Source: Endomicrobium sp. (GTDB lineage Bacteria; Elusimicrobiota; Endomicrobiia; Endomicrobiales; Endomicrobiaceae). From it: a stretch of DNA of 20,297 bases. Each line of letters starts with the position of its first letter. Positions within the stretch are counted from its first letter, which is position 1. The position numbers were made by a program, and so were the translations under genes. The stretch covers positions 1 through 20,297 of the forward strand of contig JAISIG010000024.1 in the NCBI GenBank assembly GCA_031262135.1. The letters are read 5' to 3'. Of this stretch, positions 8,027-15,570 are shown one piece after another. Below the pieces are notes generated by a model. It was not told the DNA's origin. It searched no databases and worked only from the letters and a program-made list of their open reading frames with translations.

Positions 8027-8968
8027 TTAAATTTTACTTTTCCTTATAGTATTCATAGTCTCAAAAATAATTAGTAACATTATAGCTATTACCAGTGGAA
8101 TTAAATAAAATATTACTCTATAGCGAATTAATCCAGCCAAAAAATTTATATTATATCTCATTGTTTTACTACAATAAAGCATAGTTTTTTCAAAAATTCC
8201 TATCCCTCCAGGAATCTGACTAATAACACTAATGAATTGAGATATTAAAAATGATTTTAATAAAACAATATATTTTAAATTAATATCTCCTATCAAGGTA
8301 TATAAAATCCAAGATACAATAAGCCAATCTAATCCACCAAGCATAATTTGTATAAAGATTATTTTAACATTTGGAACACATATCATATTATGGAAAATAG
8401 TTAATCTCTTCCCACCATATAATAATGCTAAGATGCAATATAACAATATTATTCCAATACAGATTATGCTTATACATTTTGAAGGCATATAATAGGTATT
8501 AGCAAATGAAAAAAGAATTGCATAGATTATTGCAAATCCAAGCCATATAGACAGTGAAGCGAAAAAAAGAATTATTGTAACGTTTTTAATTGACAAATTA
8601 TATAGTAAGTAAAAATGAGATCGTATCAAGCCTCCAAATAGCATAGAATATCCAAGATTATTTCCTATAATATTACTAATAAAACATACTAAGAATATAT
8701 TGTGTAATTTTATATGAATTTTATTAGCTAAAATGTATTTTATAGAAATGAAATCATATACTCCAAGGATTATGTAGTATACTATAGTTAGTACAAAAGC
8801 TAGACTTATTCTAGTTAACGTGATACTTTTTAAACTATCAATGATAGTCACTAACCCAAATCTTGTTATTTGGTTTTTTAGTAAATTTAATGCAAGAATA
8901 AATGTTATAGTAATAATGCAAACTATGATGAAGGATTTAATGTTATATTTTATAATTTTACTATCCAT
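8027..8968 (-). CDS. YbhN/UPF0104-family integral membrane protein (MprF flippase-domain-like)
   Basis: A 313-residue, very hydrophobic protein with about seven to eight predicted membrane segments (around 12-29, 52-72, 89-108, 128-156, 165-184, 200-226, 232-250 and 283-304). It carries the signatures of the lysylphosphatidylglycerol-synthase transmembrane (UPF0104/YbhN) family: a Gly-Asn-Asn-Leu-Gly ... Gly-Gly-Leu-Ile-Arg region at 102-116, and Pro-Gly-Gly-Ile-Gly-Ile-Phe-Glu at 253-260 followed by an Arg-Tyr-Arg-containing final segment. Related domains form the N-terminal lipid-flipping part of MprF, but no aminoacyl-transferase domain is present here. The actual substrate cannot be read from sequence; a role in lipid or isoprenoid handling is inference. 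It ends 14 bases before tilS and starts 30 bases from the plus-strand tRNA-Leu. Confidence 0.8.
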   Translation of the reverse strand: MDSKIIKYNIKSFIIVCIITITFILALNLLKNQITRFGLVTIIDSLKSITLTRISLAFVLTIVYYIILGVYDFISIKYILANKIHIKLHNIFLVCFISNIIGNNLGYSMLFGGLIRSHFYLLYNLSIKNVTIILFFASLSIWLGFAIIYAILFSFANTYYMPSKCISIICIGIILLYCILALLYGGKRLTIFHNMICVPNVKIIFIQIMLGGLDWLIVSWILYTLIGDINLKYIVLLKSFLISQFISVISQIPGGIGIFEKTMLYCSKTMRYNINFLAGLIRYRVIFYLIPLVIAIMLLIIFETMNTIRKSKI

Positions 8969-8998
8969 AAAAGTATCAATTTACCTTTTTAAATTAAT

Positions 8999-9092
8999 GC
9001 TGAGGTGGTGGAAACTGGTATACACGCAAGCATCAGAGGCTTGTCATCTAATGAAAAATAAGGTGATAGGGGTTCAAGTCCCCTCCTCAGCA
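8999..9092 (+). tRNA. tRNA-Leu (anticodon CAG)
   Basis: A 94-base class II tRNA. A seven-pair acceptor stem (GCTGAGG with CCTCAGC) is followed by a discriminator A. The anticodon stem CAAGC/GCTTG encloses the loop ATCAGAG with anticodon CAG, reading CUG. A long variable arm can pair TCATC with GGTGA. The T arm AGGGG-TTCAAGT-CCCCT is perfect. CCA is not encoded, so the 3' end must be added by a nucleotidyltransferase. It is one of only two plus-strand genes here. Its last 19 bases are overlapped antisense by the end of nadB. Confidence 0.93.
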
Positions 9093-10654
9093 ATATTAAT
9101 CATAGAATTATATTGAAACTTAGTTTTAGTATACGGATAATCTATATTAAAATATGAGCCCCTACTTTCATGTCTTTGTATCGAACATTTAGTAATTAAT
9201 TCAATAATATTTATCATATTTTTTATTTCGATTATATTTTGTGGAACTGCGTTATAAATACTTAAATATTTCTTTATTTCCTTTTTCCATGTATATATTT
9301 GATTATATGAATGTAAGAGTTGCTTCATATTCCTACAAATGCCAAGATTATTCCAAGTAAATTTTTTAATTCGTAATAGTAACTTATGATACTTGATATT
9401 TTTATCTATAACAGTATAATTTTGTTCTGGTAGCAGGATATTATTTTTTTGGTAAGTTTTTTGTATAAATTGAAGTGAATCTTTACTTATTCTATGAGAA
9501 TATACAATACATTCTAATAATGAATTAGAAGCAAGTCTATTAGCTCCGTGTATCCCAGAACATGCTGTTTCTCCAATTGCATATAAATTTTTAATTGTAG
9601 TTCTACCATTATGATTAATTAATATACCTCCACATATAAAATGCGCTGCAGGGGTGACAGGAATAAAATCCTTTGTAATATCTATTCCATATTGAAGACA
9701 TTTTTTATATATATTTGGGAATCTATTAACAATAAATTCTTTTTTTTGTTTTGTGATATCTAAATAGATAAATTCTATGTGATTTCTTCTTAATTCTAAA
9801 TATATTGAACGTGATACTATATCTCTAGGAGCTAAATCGTTCATTTTATGATATTTATGCATAAACGTTTTTCCATTATGTAACCTTAAAACACCACCCT
9901 CTCCACGGATTGCTTCTGATATAAGAAATGCATCTTTAGTAGTATATAAACATGTTGGATGAAATTGTATAAATTCCATATTAGAGATGGTAGCCCCTGC
10001 TCTATACGCCATTGCTATTCCATCTCCTGTGGCTATATTAGTATTAGATGTATGAGAATAAATTCCTCCTATGCCTCCACATGCTAAAACTGTAATTTTT
10101 GCTATGAACATTTCACAACATTTTTTTAATGAATTAAAAAAATATGCTCCTCTGCAAATATTACTATTATCTAACAATAAATCTATAGCAAAGCAATATT
10201 CATAAACAATTATATTGTTGTATTTTTTAAGAGTCCTCAATAAAGTCTTTTCTATTATATCTCCAGTGATATCTTCACAATGCAATATCCTTCTATAACT
10301 ATGTCCTCCCTCAAGGCCCAAGTCAAATAGTTGTGAAGATTTTTTTGTAAATCTCACACCATACTTTATCAATTCATTAATACAATATGGTGCTTCGTTT
10401 ACTAATTGAGTTACCATATTTTCATCACATAAACCGGCACCAGCAAGTATTGTATCTTGTATATGAGAAATAAAAGAATCATTTTTTTTATCTATAACAC
10501 ATGCAATTCCTCCTTGTGCCTTTGAGGTATTAGAATTGAATAAATAACTTTTGCTTATTAAAGCCACTTTAAAAGTATTATTTTCTGCTACTTTTAATGC
10601 TAAACTCAGTCCAGCAAGTCCACAGCCTATTATTAGATAATCAAATTCTTCCAT
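9074..10654 (-). CDS. nadB: L-aspartate oxidase
   Basis: A 526-residue FAD enzyme that oxidises L-aspartate to iminoaspartate, the first step of de novo NAD synthesis (NadA then makes quinolinate). It has an N-terminal dinucleotide fold with Gly-Cys-Gly-Leu-Ala-Gly at 10-15, Ser-Lys-Ala-Gln-Gly-Gly-Ile-Ala at 44-51, Glu-Gly-Gly-His-Ser at 115-119, and Phe-His-Pro-Thr at 231-234. Further on are Ala-Pro-Arg-Asp-Ile-Val-Ser-Arg at 275-282, Ala-Ala-His-Phe at 336-339, and the FAD-tail segment Gly-Glu-Thr-Ala-Cys-x-Gly-Ile-His-Gly-Ala-Asn-Arg at 361-373. The C-terminal Glu-Ser-Arg-Gly segment is present. AAGGA lies five bases before the ATG. No nadA or nadC is in the window. The last codons and the TGA stop are supplied by the antisense strand of tRNA-Leu. 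Confidence 0.95.
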   Translation of the reverse strand: MEEFDYLIIGCGLAGLSLALKVAENNTFKVALISKSYLFNSNTSKAQGGIACVIDKKNDSFISHIQDTILAGAGLCDENMVTQLVNEAPYCINELIKYGVRFTKKSSQLFDLGLEGGHSYRRILHCEDITGDIIEKTLLRTLKKYNNIIVYEYCFAIDLLLDNSNICRGAYFFNSLKKCCEMFIAKITVLACGGIGGIYSHTSNTNIATGDGIAMAYRAGATISNMEFIQFHPTCLYTTKDAFLISEAIRGEGGVLRLHNGKTFMHKYHKMNDLAPRDIVSRSIYLELRRNHIEFIYLDITKQKKEFIVNRFPNIYKKCLQYGIDITKDFIPVTPAAHFICGGILINHNGRTTIKNLYAIGETACSGIHGANRLASNSLLECIVYSHRISKDSLQFIQKTYQKNNILLPEQNYTVIDKNIKYHKLLLRIKKFTWNNLGICRNMKQLLHSYNQIYTWKKEIKKYLSIYNAVPQNIIEIKNMINIIELITKCSIQRHESRGSYFNIDYPYTKTKFQYNSMINIAEEGT

Positions 10655-10679
10655 AATTTTCCTTTTATCTTGTACGAAA

Positions 10680-10722
10680 TTAATATATAATATTAATATA
10701 TAATATTAATATATATATTAAT
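10680..10722. repeat. 13-bp AT-only tandem repeat between nadB and tRNA-Gln
   Basis: Two exact copies of TTAATATATAATA (10680-10692 and 10693-10705) are followed by a partial, variant third copy ending at the first base of tRNA-Gln. The block consists only of A and T. On the plus strand each full copy contains TATAAT (10686-10691 and 10699-10704), suitably placed to start tRNA-Gln transcription. On the minus strand it offers TATATT-like -10 boxes for nadB. No convincing -35 hexamer is visible in either direction. It probably serves as the divergent promoter region of these two genes, but chance slippage in AT-rich DNA is equally possible. Confidence 0.5.
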
Positions 10723-10796
10723 GCCCGATGGTATAAAATAGGTGAACACATCTGTTTCTGAAGCAGAAGTTCTTGGTTCGAATCCAGGTCGGGCAA
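10722..10796 (+). tRNA. tRNA-Gln (anticodon CTG)
   Basis: A 75-base tRNA beginning T1 and closing with a perfect seven-pair acceptor stem (TGCCCGA with TCGGGCA) and discriminator A. The U1-A72 first pair is a known identity feature of bacterial glutamine tRNAs. The anticodon stem TCTGT/GCAGA (one G-T pair) encloses the loop TTCTGAA with anticodon CTG, reading CAG. The T arm is CTTGG-TTCGAAT-CCAGG. The D stem GTAT/ACAC has one A-C mismatch, a slight weakness in the fold. CCA is not encoded. It is oriented opposite to all protein genes and converges on rpoD, whose stop is 21 bases away. Confidence 0.9.
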
Positions 10797-10817
10797 AACA
10801 AAAATAGTGAATTATTT

Positions 10818-12368
10818 TTAATCTATATATTCAAGCAAAGATTTACTTCTACTAGGATGTCTAAGTTTTCTTATTGCTTTTGCTTCTATTTGTCTAACTC
10901 TTTCTCTGGTCACTCCAAATTTTTTACCTACTTCTTCAAGAGTACTAGGATATCCATTATCTATACCATATCTTAAATTAATAATTTCTGATTCCCTTTG
11001 AGTTAATGTACTTAAAACTTTTTTTAGTTCAAAACGTAATCTATAATGCCTAGTCTTAATTATAGGATTTGGATTTGTATGATCTTCTATAAAATCTTCT
11101 AAACATGAATCTTCTTCTTCTCCAACAGGCATTGCTAAAGAAATAGGTTCTTGCATCATTTTTAGTATTCTTCTAATTTTATCCTCTGCAAGTTTTAATG
11201 TCTTTGAATATTCCTTAATATAAGGATCCCTTCCCATTGTTTGTTGAACTCTTTTTTTAAATTTAGTAAGTTTTGATATTAATTCTCGCATATGTACAGG
11301 AATACGTATTGTCCTAGCTTGATCTGCTATTGCACGGTTAATAGACTGTCTAATCCACCATGTAGCATATGTAGAAAATTTAAAACCCTTTTTCCATTCG
11401 AATTTTTCTACAGCTTTAGATAATCCAAGATTTCCTTCTTGAATTAAATCTGCTAATTCAAGATTACTTGCACCAACATGTTTCTTTGCAATTGATACTA
11501 CTAAACGAAAGTTGGCTTCTATCAATTTAATTTTATCTTGATGAATTGCTTCTTCTATATCTTGTATTTTTTTATATATTATAAGTATTTCTTGATATGG
11601 GATATCAGAGCCTTCTAACAAATTTTTTTTCTTTAACATCAAGAGCTTAATTTTATCTATATCCTTTTTTATATCTGCATCTCTTAATGAAGAAGATGTT
11701 TTCATTGATAGTTCTTCGTAAGATATTATTCCAGTATTATAATTTGTGAGAATTGTTTCCAGTGAAGTTAAAGATTCAGTATTATACTTTCGTATTAATT
11801 TTTTAATGTTATGTTGTATATCATTTAACTTTTTTGCTATAGTCTTAATCTTATTAATAATTCTTTTAATTTTATCTTGATTTAGATTTAGTCCTGAAAT
11901 TAAGGTAACAATTTTTTTATTTAATCTAATTATTTTACTTTTATATATATCTTTTTGTTGATTTAGGCTTCCTTTAAACAAATTTTCATAATGATTTATA
12001 TCTATTTCTATATTTTTAATTTGCATGACGACATTTTGCAATTTTTTTGTCATACACACTAATTCTGACTGTGATTTTCTACCTCTTGGCATTAATTCTT
12101 TTGGTGTCATTTCATCTTGGCTAATTAACATATTCCAATTTTTAACTTCTTTTACAATAAAATGTGATTCTAAAACTATAAGTTTTAATTTGTTTTCATT
12201 CTCTTTTATACTTTTTGCAAGTTTAAGTTCAGACTCTCTTTCTAATAGAGGAACTTTCGCCATTTCACTTAAATACATTTTTACTGGGTTGATTTCTTCA
12301 TCATCTTGAGAAGTTCCTTCCTGTGGAAATTCTTCTATAAATTGATTATATTTTGTTGTTATATTCAT
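10818..12368 (-). CDS. rpoD: primary RNA polymerase sigma factor (sigma-70)
   Basis: A 516-residue housekeeping sigma factor. Region 1.2 starts at about residue 25, so the usual inhibitory region 1.1 is missing or reduced to some 20 acidic residues. A long Lys-rich non-conserved segment (about 60-280) separates 1.2 from region 2. The core is standard: Glu-Ala-Asn-Phe-Arg-Leu-Val-Val at 284-291, the DNA-melting and -10-reading stretch [11 protein letters not shown] at 331-341, Arg-Ile-Pro-Val-His-Met at 355-360, and a region 4.2 helix [10 protein letters not shown] at 486-495. TATAAT/TTGACA-type promoters are therefore expected. The start overlaps dnaG by 23 bases, and AGGA lies 10 bases before the ATG. 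It is the last gene of the rpsU-dnaG-rpoD cluster. Confidence 0.97.
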   Translation of the reverse strand: MNITTKYNQFIEEFPQEGTSQDDEEINPVKMYLSEMAKVPLLERESELKLAKSIKENENKLKLIVLESHFIVKEVKNWNMLISQDEMTPKELMPRGRKSQSELVCMTKKLQNVVMQIKNIEIDINHYENLFKGSLNQQKDIYKSKIIRLNKKIVTLISGLNLNQDKIKRIINKIKTIAKKLNDIQHNIKKLIRKYNTESLTSLETILTNYNTGIISYEELSMKTSSSLRDADIKKDIDKIKLLMLKKKNLLEGSDIPYQEILIIYKKIQDIEEAIHQDKIKLIEANFRLVVSIAKKHVGASNLELADLIQEGNLGLSKAVEKFEWKKGFKFSTYATWWIRQSINRAIADQARTIRIPVHMRELISKLTKFKKRVQQTMGRDPYIKEYSKTLKLAEDKIRRILKMMQEPISLAMPVGEEEDSCLEDFIEDHTNPNPIIKTRHYRLRFELKKVLSTLTQRESEIINLRYGIDNGYPSTLEEVGKKFGVTRERVRQIEAKAIRKLRHPSRSKSLLEYID

Positions 12369-14118
12369 TGTTTTGGTTTCCTGAATTTTTTAATATATTT
12401 AATAAACTCATATATTCTTTTAAAGTTTCTTTATCTTTTGGTATTTTTGTCATTAATGAAATTTTCTTACTAAGAAAATTTATTCTTTGTTTTATCTTAT
12501 TCTTTTTTAAATCTTGTAAGATAGTAATAAAAGTTTTATTAATATCACTGTATTTAACTGATGATAATATTAAACTAACAAACCAAGTCTTTTCTTTTTT
12601 TTCTATTAATGAATTCAGTATAACTTTATCAGTTAATCCTTTTTTTAAAAAACCTATTACTTTTTTGCATTGTTTATTTTCAAATATATCAGTATTAATT
12701 TTATGTATATAATCTCTATTTTGTAGAATAAACTCTAAAAGAATTTCTTCTATTGACATTTTTTTTACTTTCACATCTCGATATAATATTTTTTGTTTTC
12801 GATTTCGTTGATTAATATGGGTAATGTTAAAAAATTCACTTAAAATTATTTGTTCGTTCAAATTAAAATAATGAGCGATATATTTTATCCATTCCATACG
12901 AATTATTATGTTATTAATATTAGCAATAAAATATAACAATTTATCTATAATTAATGCTTTAACTTCAGGCAACATTGCCTCTTGATTAACATTATTTGAC
13001 AGTTTCCTTATCATAAAATCGATTGGAGACATGCTCAAAGTTTTAATTATATTAATAAACTTACACTTTCCATATCTTATGATGTATTCATCAGCATCCA
13101 TCTTATTTGGAAGTTGAACTACTCTACACATAATTCCTAAATGAATTAAGTTTTCAAGGGCTCTTTGGGTTGTTTGTTCTCCAGCATGATCAGGATCAAA
13201 CATTAAAATTACATTATGTGCATATCTAGCAATAAGCTTAGCGTATTCTTTAGTAAATGTACTGCCTAATACTGCAACAGTATTACATATTTGAGATTGA
13301 TGTAATGCTAATACATCTATATAGCCTTCAACTATAATAATGGTTCTTTTTTTTGATATACTAGGCAATGATTGAAATAATCCATAAAGGTTTTTCGATT
13401 TAGAATACACTATTGTTTCAGGGGTATTAATATATTTAGCTAACATTTCATCATTTAATGCACGCCCTCCAAAAGCTATAACTTGTCCATGAATATTTAC
13501 AATTGGAAAAACAAGCCTATTGGTCATATATTCGAAATAAGTATTTTCATATAATTTTCCTATGACACCTGATATTTGTAAATCATATAAAGAATATCCA
13601 TGTGTTAGCAATTTTTTTCGTAGAAAATATTTATCTGAATTGCAAAATCCAATTTTAAATTCCTTGATTATTTTATCGTCAATTCCGCGCGTATATAAAT
13701 ATTTCAATGCAAGTATTGCTTCATAAGTTGTCTTATTAAGTAAAAAATTATGATAATAAGATGATGCTTCTTCTAAAATTTGTAGAATCATATCTTTCTT
13801 AATAAAATATTTACTATGACTATATCCATTAAGATGAATTCCACATTTGGCAGCAAGTATTTTAACGGCTTCAATCCAAGAAACATTATTGATAAGCATT
13901 ATAAAATTAAAAACGTTGCCACTCACATTACACCCAAAACATTTAAAAATTCCTTTTTCGGAATTTACTATAAAAGACGGATTCTTATCATCGTGGAATG
14001 GACACACTGCTCTCCAGTTATTTCCTATATGCCTTAAATTTGGTAAATACTCCATGACAACATGTTCTATTTTATTAGCTTCTTCAATCTCTTCAATTAT
14101 ATTTGCATCAATAGACAC
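12346..14118 (-). CDS. dnaG: DNA primase
   Basis: A 590-residue primase that makes RNA primers for replication. It opens with a CHC2 zinc finger (Cys39, His42, Cys60, Cys63). The catalytic core has Asn-Arg-Leu-Val-Phe-Pro-Ile and Ala-Phe-Gly-Gly-Arg, then the TOPRIM acidic motif Val-Glu-Gly-Tyr-Ile-Asp and the metal-binding Phe-Asp-Pro-Asp-His-Ala-Gly. The C-terminal third, which should bind the DnaB helicase, is Lys/Ile-rich and diverged. The start is GTG, chosen because AAGGG lies nine bases upstream and no in-frame ATG lies nearby. It lies between rpsU (45-base gap) and rpoD (23-base overlap), the classic macromolecular-synthesis order. Confidence 0.96.
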   Translation of the reverse strand: MSIDANIIEEIEEANKIEHVVMEYLPNLRHIGNNWRAVCPFHDDKNPSFIVNSEKGIFKCFGCNVSGNVFNFIMLINNVSWIEAVKILAAKCGIHLNGYSHSKYFIKKDMILQILEEASSYYHNFLLNKTTYEAILALKYLYTRGIDDKIIKEFKIGFCNSDKYFLRKKLLTHGYSLYDLQISGVIGKLYENTYFEYMTNRLVFPIVNIHGQVIAFGGRALNDEMLAKYINTPETIVYSKSKNLYGLFQSLPSISKKRTIIIVEGYIDVLALHQSQICNTVAVLGSTFTKEYAKLIARYAHNVILMFDPDHAGEQTTQRALENLIHLGIMCRVVQLPNKMDADEYIIRYGKCKFINIIKTLSMSPIDFMIRKLSNNVNQEAMLPEVKALIIDKLLYFIANINNIIIRMEWIKYIAHYFNLNEQIILSEFFNITHINQRNRKQKILYRDVKVKKMSIEEILLEFILQNRDYIHKINTDIFENKQCKKVIGFLKKGLTDKVILNSLIEKKEKTWFVSLILSSVKYSDINKTFITILQDLKKNKIKQRINFLSKKISLMTKIPKDKETLKEYMSLLNILKNSGNQNNEYNNKI

Positions 14119-14127
14119 ATTAATGAT

Positions 14128-14132
14128 CCCTT
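14128..14132 (-). promoter_or_regulatory. ribosome binding site supporting the GTG start of dnaG
   Basis: On the minus strand this reads AAGGG, nine bases before the GTG at 14116-14118. An ATG two bases upstream of that GTG is in another frame and cannot start dnaG. The site therefore decides the start. Confidence 0.6.
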
Positions 14133-14163
14133 CTACATTTAATTTATAAAACTTATGGTTTCT

Positions 14164-14370
14164 TTACTTATACCATCTGTTTTCTTTTAACATCTTACGA
14201 CGTATTTTCCTCTTGATTTCAGAAAGTTTTTCTTTTTTTACTATGCTTGGTGGTTTATAAAATTCTCGTCTTTTTATTTCTTGCATTATTCCATTTTTTT
14301 CGCATTCTCTTTTGAATCTTCTAATAGCTTCTTCTATAGTTTCTCCTTCCCTTACTTTAATATTAACCAT
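14164..14370 (-). CDS. rpsU: 30S ribosomal protein S21
   Basis: A 68-residue basic protein matching S21 throughout: Val-Arg-Glu-Gly-Glu-Thr-Ile-Glu-Glu-Ala-Ile-Arg-Arg-Phe-Lys-Arg near the start, then Glu-Ile-Lys-Arg-Arg-Glu-Phe-Tyr-Lys-Pro-Pro-Ser, and a Lys/Arg-rich tail. S21 sits on the small-subunit platform near the anti-Shine-Dalgarno region and helps initiation. The reading frame stays open for 37 more codons upstream into the HIT gene, but that part is Lys/Asn-rich and unlike S21. The ATG at 14368-14370, preceded by AGGTGA ten bases upstream, gives the family's normal length. A 95-base AT-rich gap separates it from the HIT gene and holds a TATAAT on the minus strand (14443-14448), a possible promoter for rpsU-dnaG-rpoD. 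Confidence 0.95.
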   Translation of the reverse strand: MVNIKVREGETIEEAIRRFKRECEKNGIMQEIKRREFYKPPSIVKKEKLSEIKRKIRRKMLKENRWYK

Positions 14371-14465
14371 AATGTAAATTTCACCTACCTTTTTTTTATT
14401 ACTAAAATTAACAAAAAAACTAATTTTTGGGGTTTTATTTATATTATAATGAAGAAGTTTTTTTT

Positions 14466-14813
14466 TCATCCTGGTGGCCACATAAAAGATCTACCTCCAA
14501 GCAAATGATAATGCAAATGATCAACACTTTGTCCTGCATTGATTCCACAATTATTTACTATACGAAATCCATTATTTAATTCATCAAATTGTTTTGCTAT
14601 TCTTGCAATAATCATTTGTAATCTTCCTAAGAGTTTTAAGTGTTTTTTTGTGACAAGACTTAAACTACTTATATGTAATTTAGGAATAACAATGATGTGT
14701 ATTGGCGCTTGTGGATTAATATCTTTAAATGCATATATAGAATTACTATTATAAACTGTATTAGATGTAACATTTCTTTTAGATAATTCACAGAAAATGC
14801 ACTTATTGAACAT
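14466..14813 (-). CDS. HIT-family (HINT-type) nucleotide-binding hydrolase
   Basis: A 115-residue protein with the histidine triad His-Leu-His-Tyr-His at 99-103, in the context Gln-Ser-Val-Asp-His, followed by Leu-Leu-Gly-Gly-Arg and a C-terminal Trp-Pro-Pro-Gly. That end marks the HINT branch, known to hydrolyse adenosine phosphoramidates such as aminoacyl-AMP adducts. The N-terminal Cys-Ile-Phe-Cys is the usual HINT start, possibly metal-binding. The ATG at 14811-14813 is preferred. It lies one base after the truB stop, fits the family N-terminus, and AAAGGAG ends 13 bases upstream. A TTG four codons earlier lies one base from that site, too close for use. Its end lies 95 bases before rpsU. 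The cellular role here is unknown. Confidence 0.9.
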   Translation of the reverse strand: MFNKCIFCELSKRNVTSNTVYNSNSIYAFKDINPQAPIHIIVIPKLHISSLSLVTKKHLKLLGRLQMIIARIAKQFDELNNGFRIVNNCGINAGQSVDHLHYHLLGGRSFMWPPG

Positions 14814-14814
14814 A

Positions 14815-15570
14815 TTAACGCTCAATCTCCTTTATTTTTTTTACAGGATTACTTTTTAAATTACTTACATATTTCATTAATACATCATATGCAATAAAAT
14901 TTTTTTTAGATAGATTATTAATATTATTATCGAACATTTTAAAAGTTAACGCATTTTTTACATCAAAGATTCCTACCTTTTCTCTCCTTAAATCTTTAAC
15001 AACAGCTCCACAGCCATAAAGATGTCCAATATCCCTAATTAACCCTCTAATATATGTTCCTTTTGAACAACTTACTCTGATATATATAGTATTTAAAGAA
15101 TAAGTAATTAATTCTATCTTTTTGATAGTGATTGGTCTAGGAATTCTTGCAACAGTGATGTTGCGTCTTGCAAGGTCACATAATTTTTTTCCATGGTATT
15201 TTACTGCAGAATACATTGGTGGCAGTTGTAATGTGTCGCCTTCAAATTTAGTAAAAATATTCATTAATTTTTCAATATTAATATATTTGATAGATTGCTT
15301 AAAAGTTACTATACCAGACAAGTCATTTGTATCACTTGTTAATCCAAGTATAAATGAGCATAGATAAACTTTATTAGTTTTTTGTAAGTCATATTGAACT
15401 TTAGTAGCATGCCCTAGTACAACAAGCAATAATCCTGTAGCATTTGGATCCAATGTTCCGCAATGGCCAACTTTTTGTATATTTAATAAATTTTTTAATT
15501 TAGTAATAGCTTCAAATGAAGTTATGCCTTTAGGTTTATCTAGTAATATTAACCCTGAAATATCCTTCAT
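14815..15570 (-). CDS. truB: tRNA pseudouridine-55 synthase
   Basis: A 251-residue TruB that converts U55 in the T loop of elongator tRNAs to pseudouridine. The opening Leu-Leu-Asp-Lys-Pro-Lys-Gly-Ile-Thr-Ser and the catalytic Gly-Thr-Leu-Asp-Pro-x-Ala-Thr-Gly with Asp41 are intact. So are Pro-Pro-Met-Tyr-Ser-Ala-Val-Lys and Ser-Lys-Gly-Thr-Tyr-Ile-Arg. It is shorter than E. coli TruB (314 residues); the C-terminal PUA domain is reduced to a short Lys-rich tail. Its ATG overlaps the stop of the DHH gene as ATGA, indicating translational coupling. Both tRNAs in the window carry the TTC T-loop target. The usual downstream rpsO-pnp pair is absent; the HIT gene follows instead. Confidence 0.95.
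   Translation of the reverse strand: MKDISGLILLDKPKGITSFEAITKLKNLLNIQKVGHCGTLDPNATGLLLVVLGHATKVQYDLQKTNKVYLCSFILGLTSDTNDLSGIVTFKQSIKYINIEKLMNIFTKFEGDTLQLPPMYSAVKYHGKKLCDLARRNITVARIPRPITIKKIELITYSLNTIYIRVSCSKGTYIRGLIRDIGHLYGCGAVVKDLRREKVGIFDVKNALTFKMFDNNINNLSKKNFIAYDVLMKYVSNLKSNPVKKIKEIER

Noticed and set aside
8820..9116. 98-codon plus-strand frame across the YbhN gene start and tRNA-Leu
   Set aside because: It runs through the tRNA and has no family resemblance or ribosome binding site.
10800..10819. AAAAATA/TATTTTT hairpin between tRNA-Gln and the rpoD end as a bidirectional terminator
   Set aside because: The stem is seven A-T pairs only, too weak, and such inverted repeats are common by chance in this DNA.
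14412..14429. CAAAAA/TTTTTG inverted repeat upstream of rpsU as a terminator for the truB-HIT unit
   Set aside because: It has no G-C core and the homopolymer runs make such pairing inevitable.
14371..14481. N-terminal extension of rpsU giving a 105-residue protein
   Set aside because: The extra residues are Lys/Asn-rich, unlike S21, and overlap the HIT gene. The ATG at 14370 has AGGTGA upstream and gives the normal S21 length.
14814..14825. TTG start for the HIT gene, four codons upstream of the chosen ATG
   Set aside because: The Shine-Dalgarno sequence is one base from the TTG, too close, and the ATG fits the family N-terminus.
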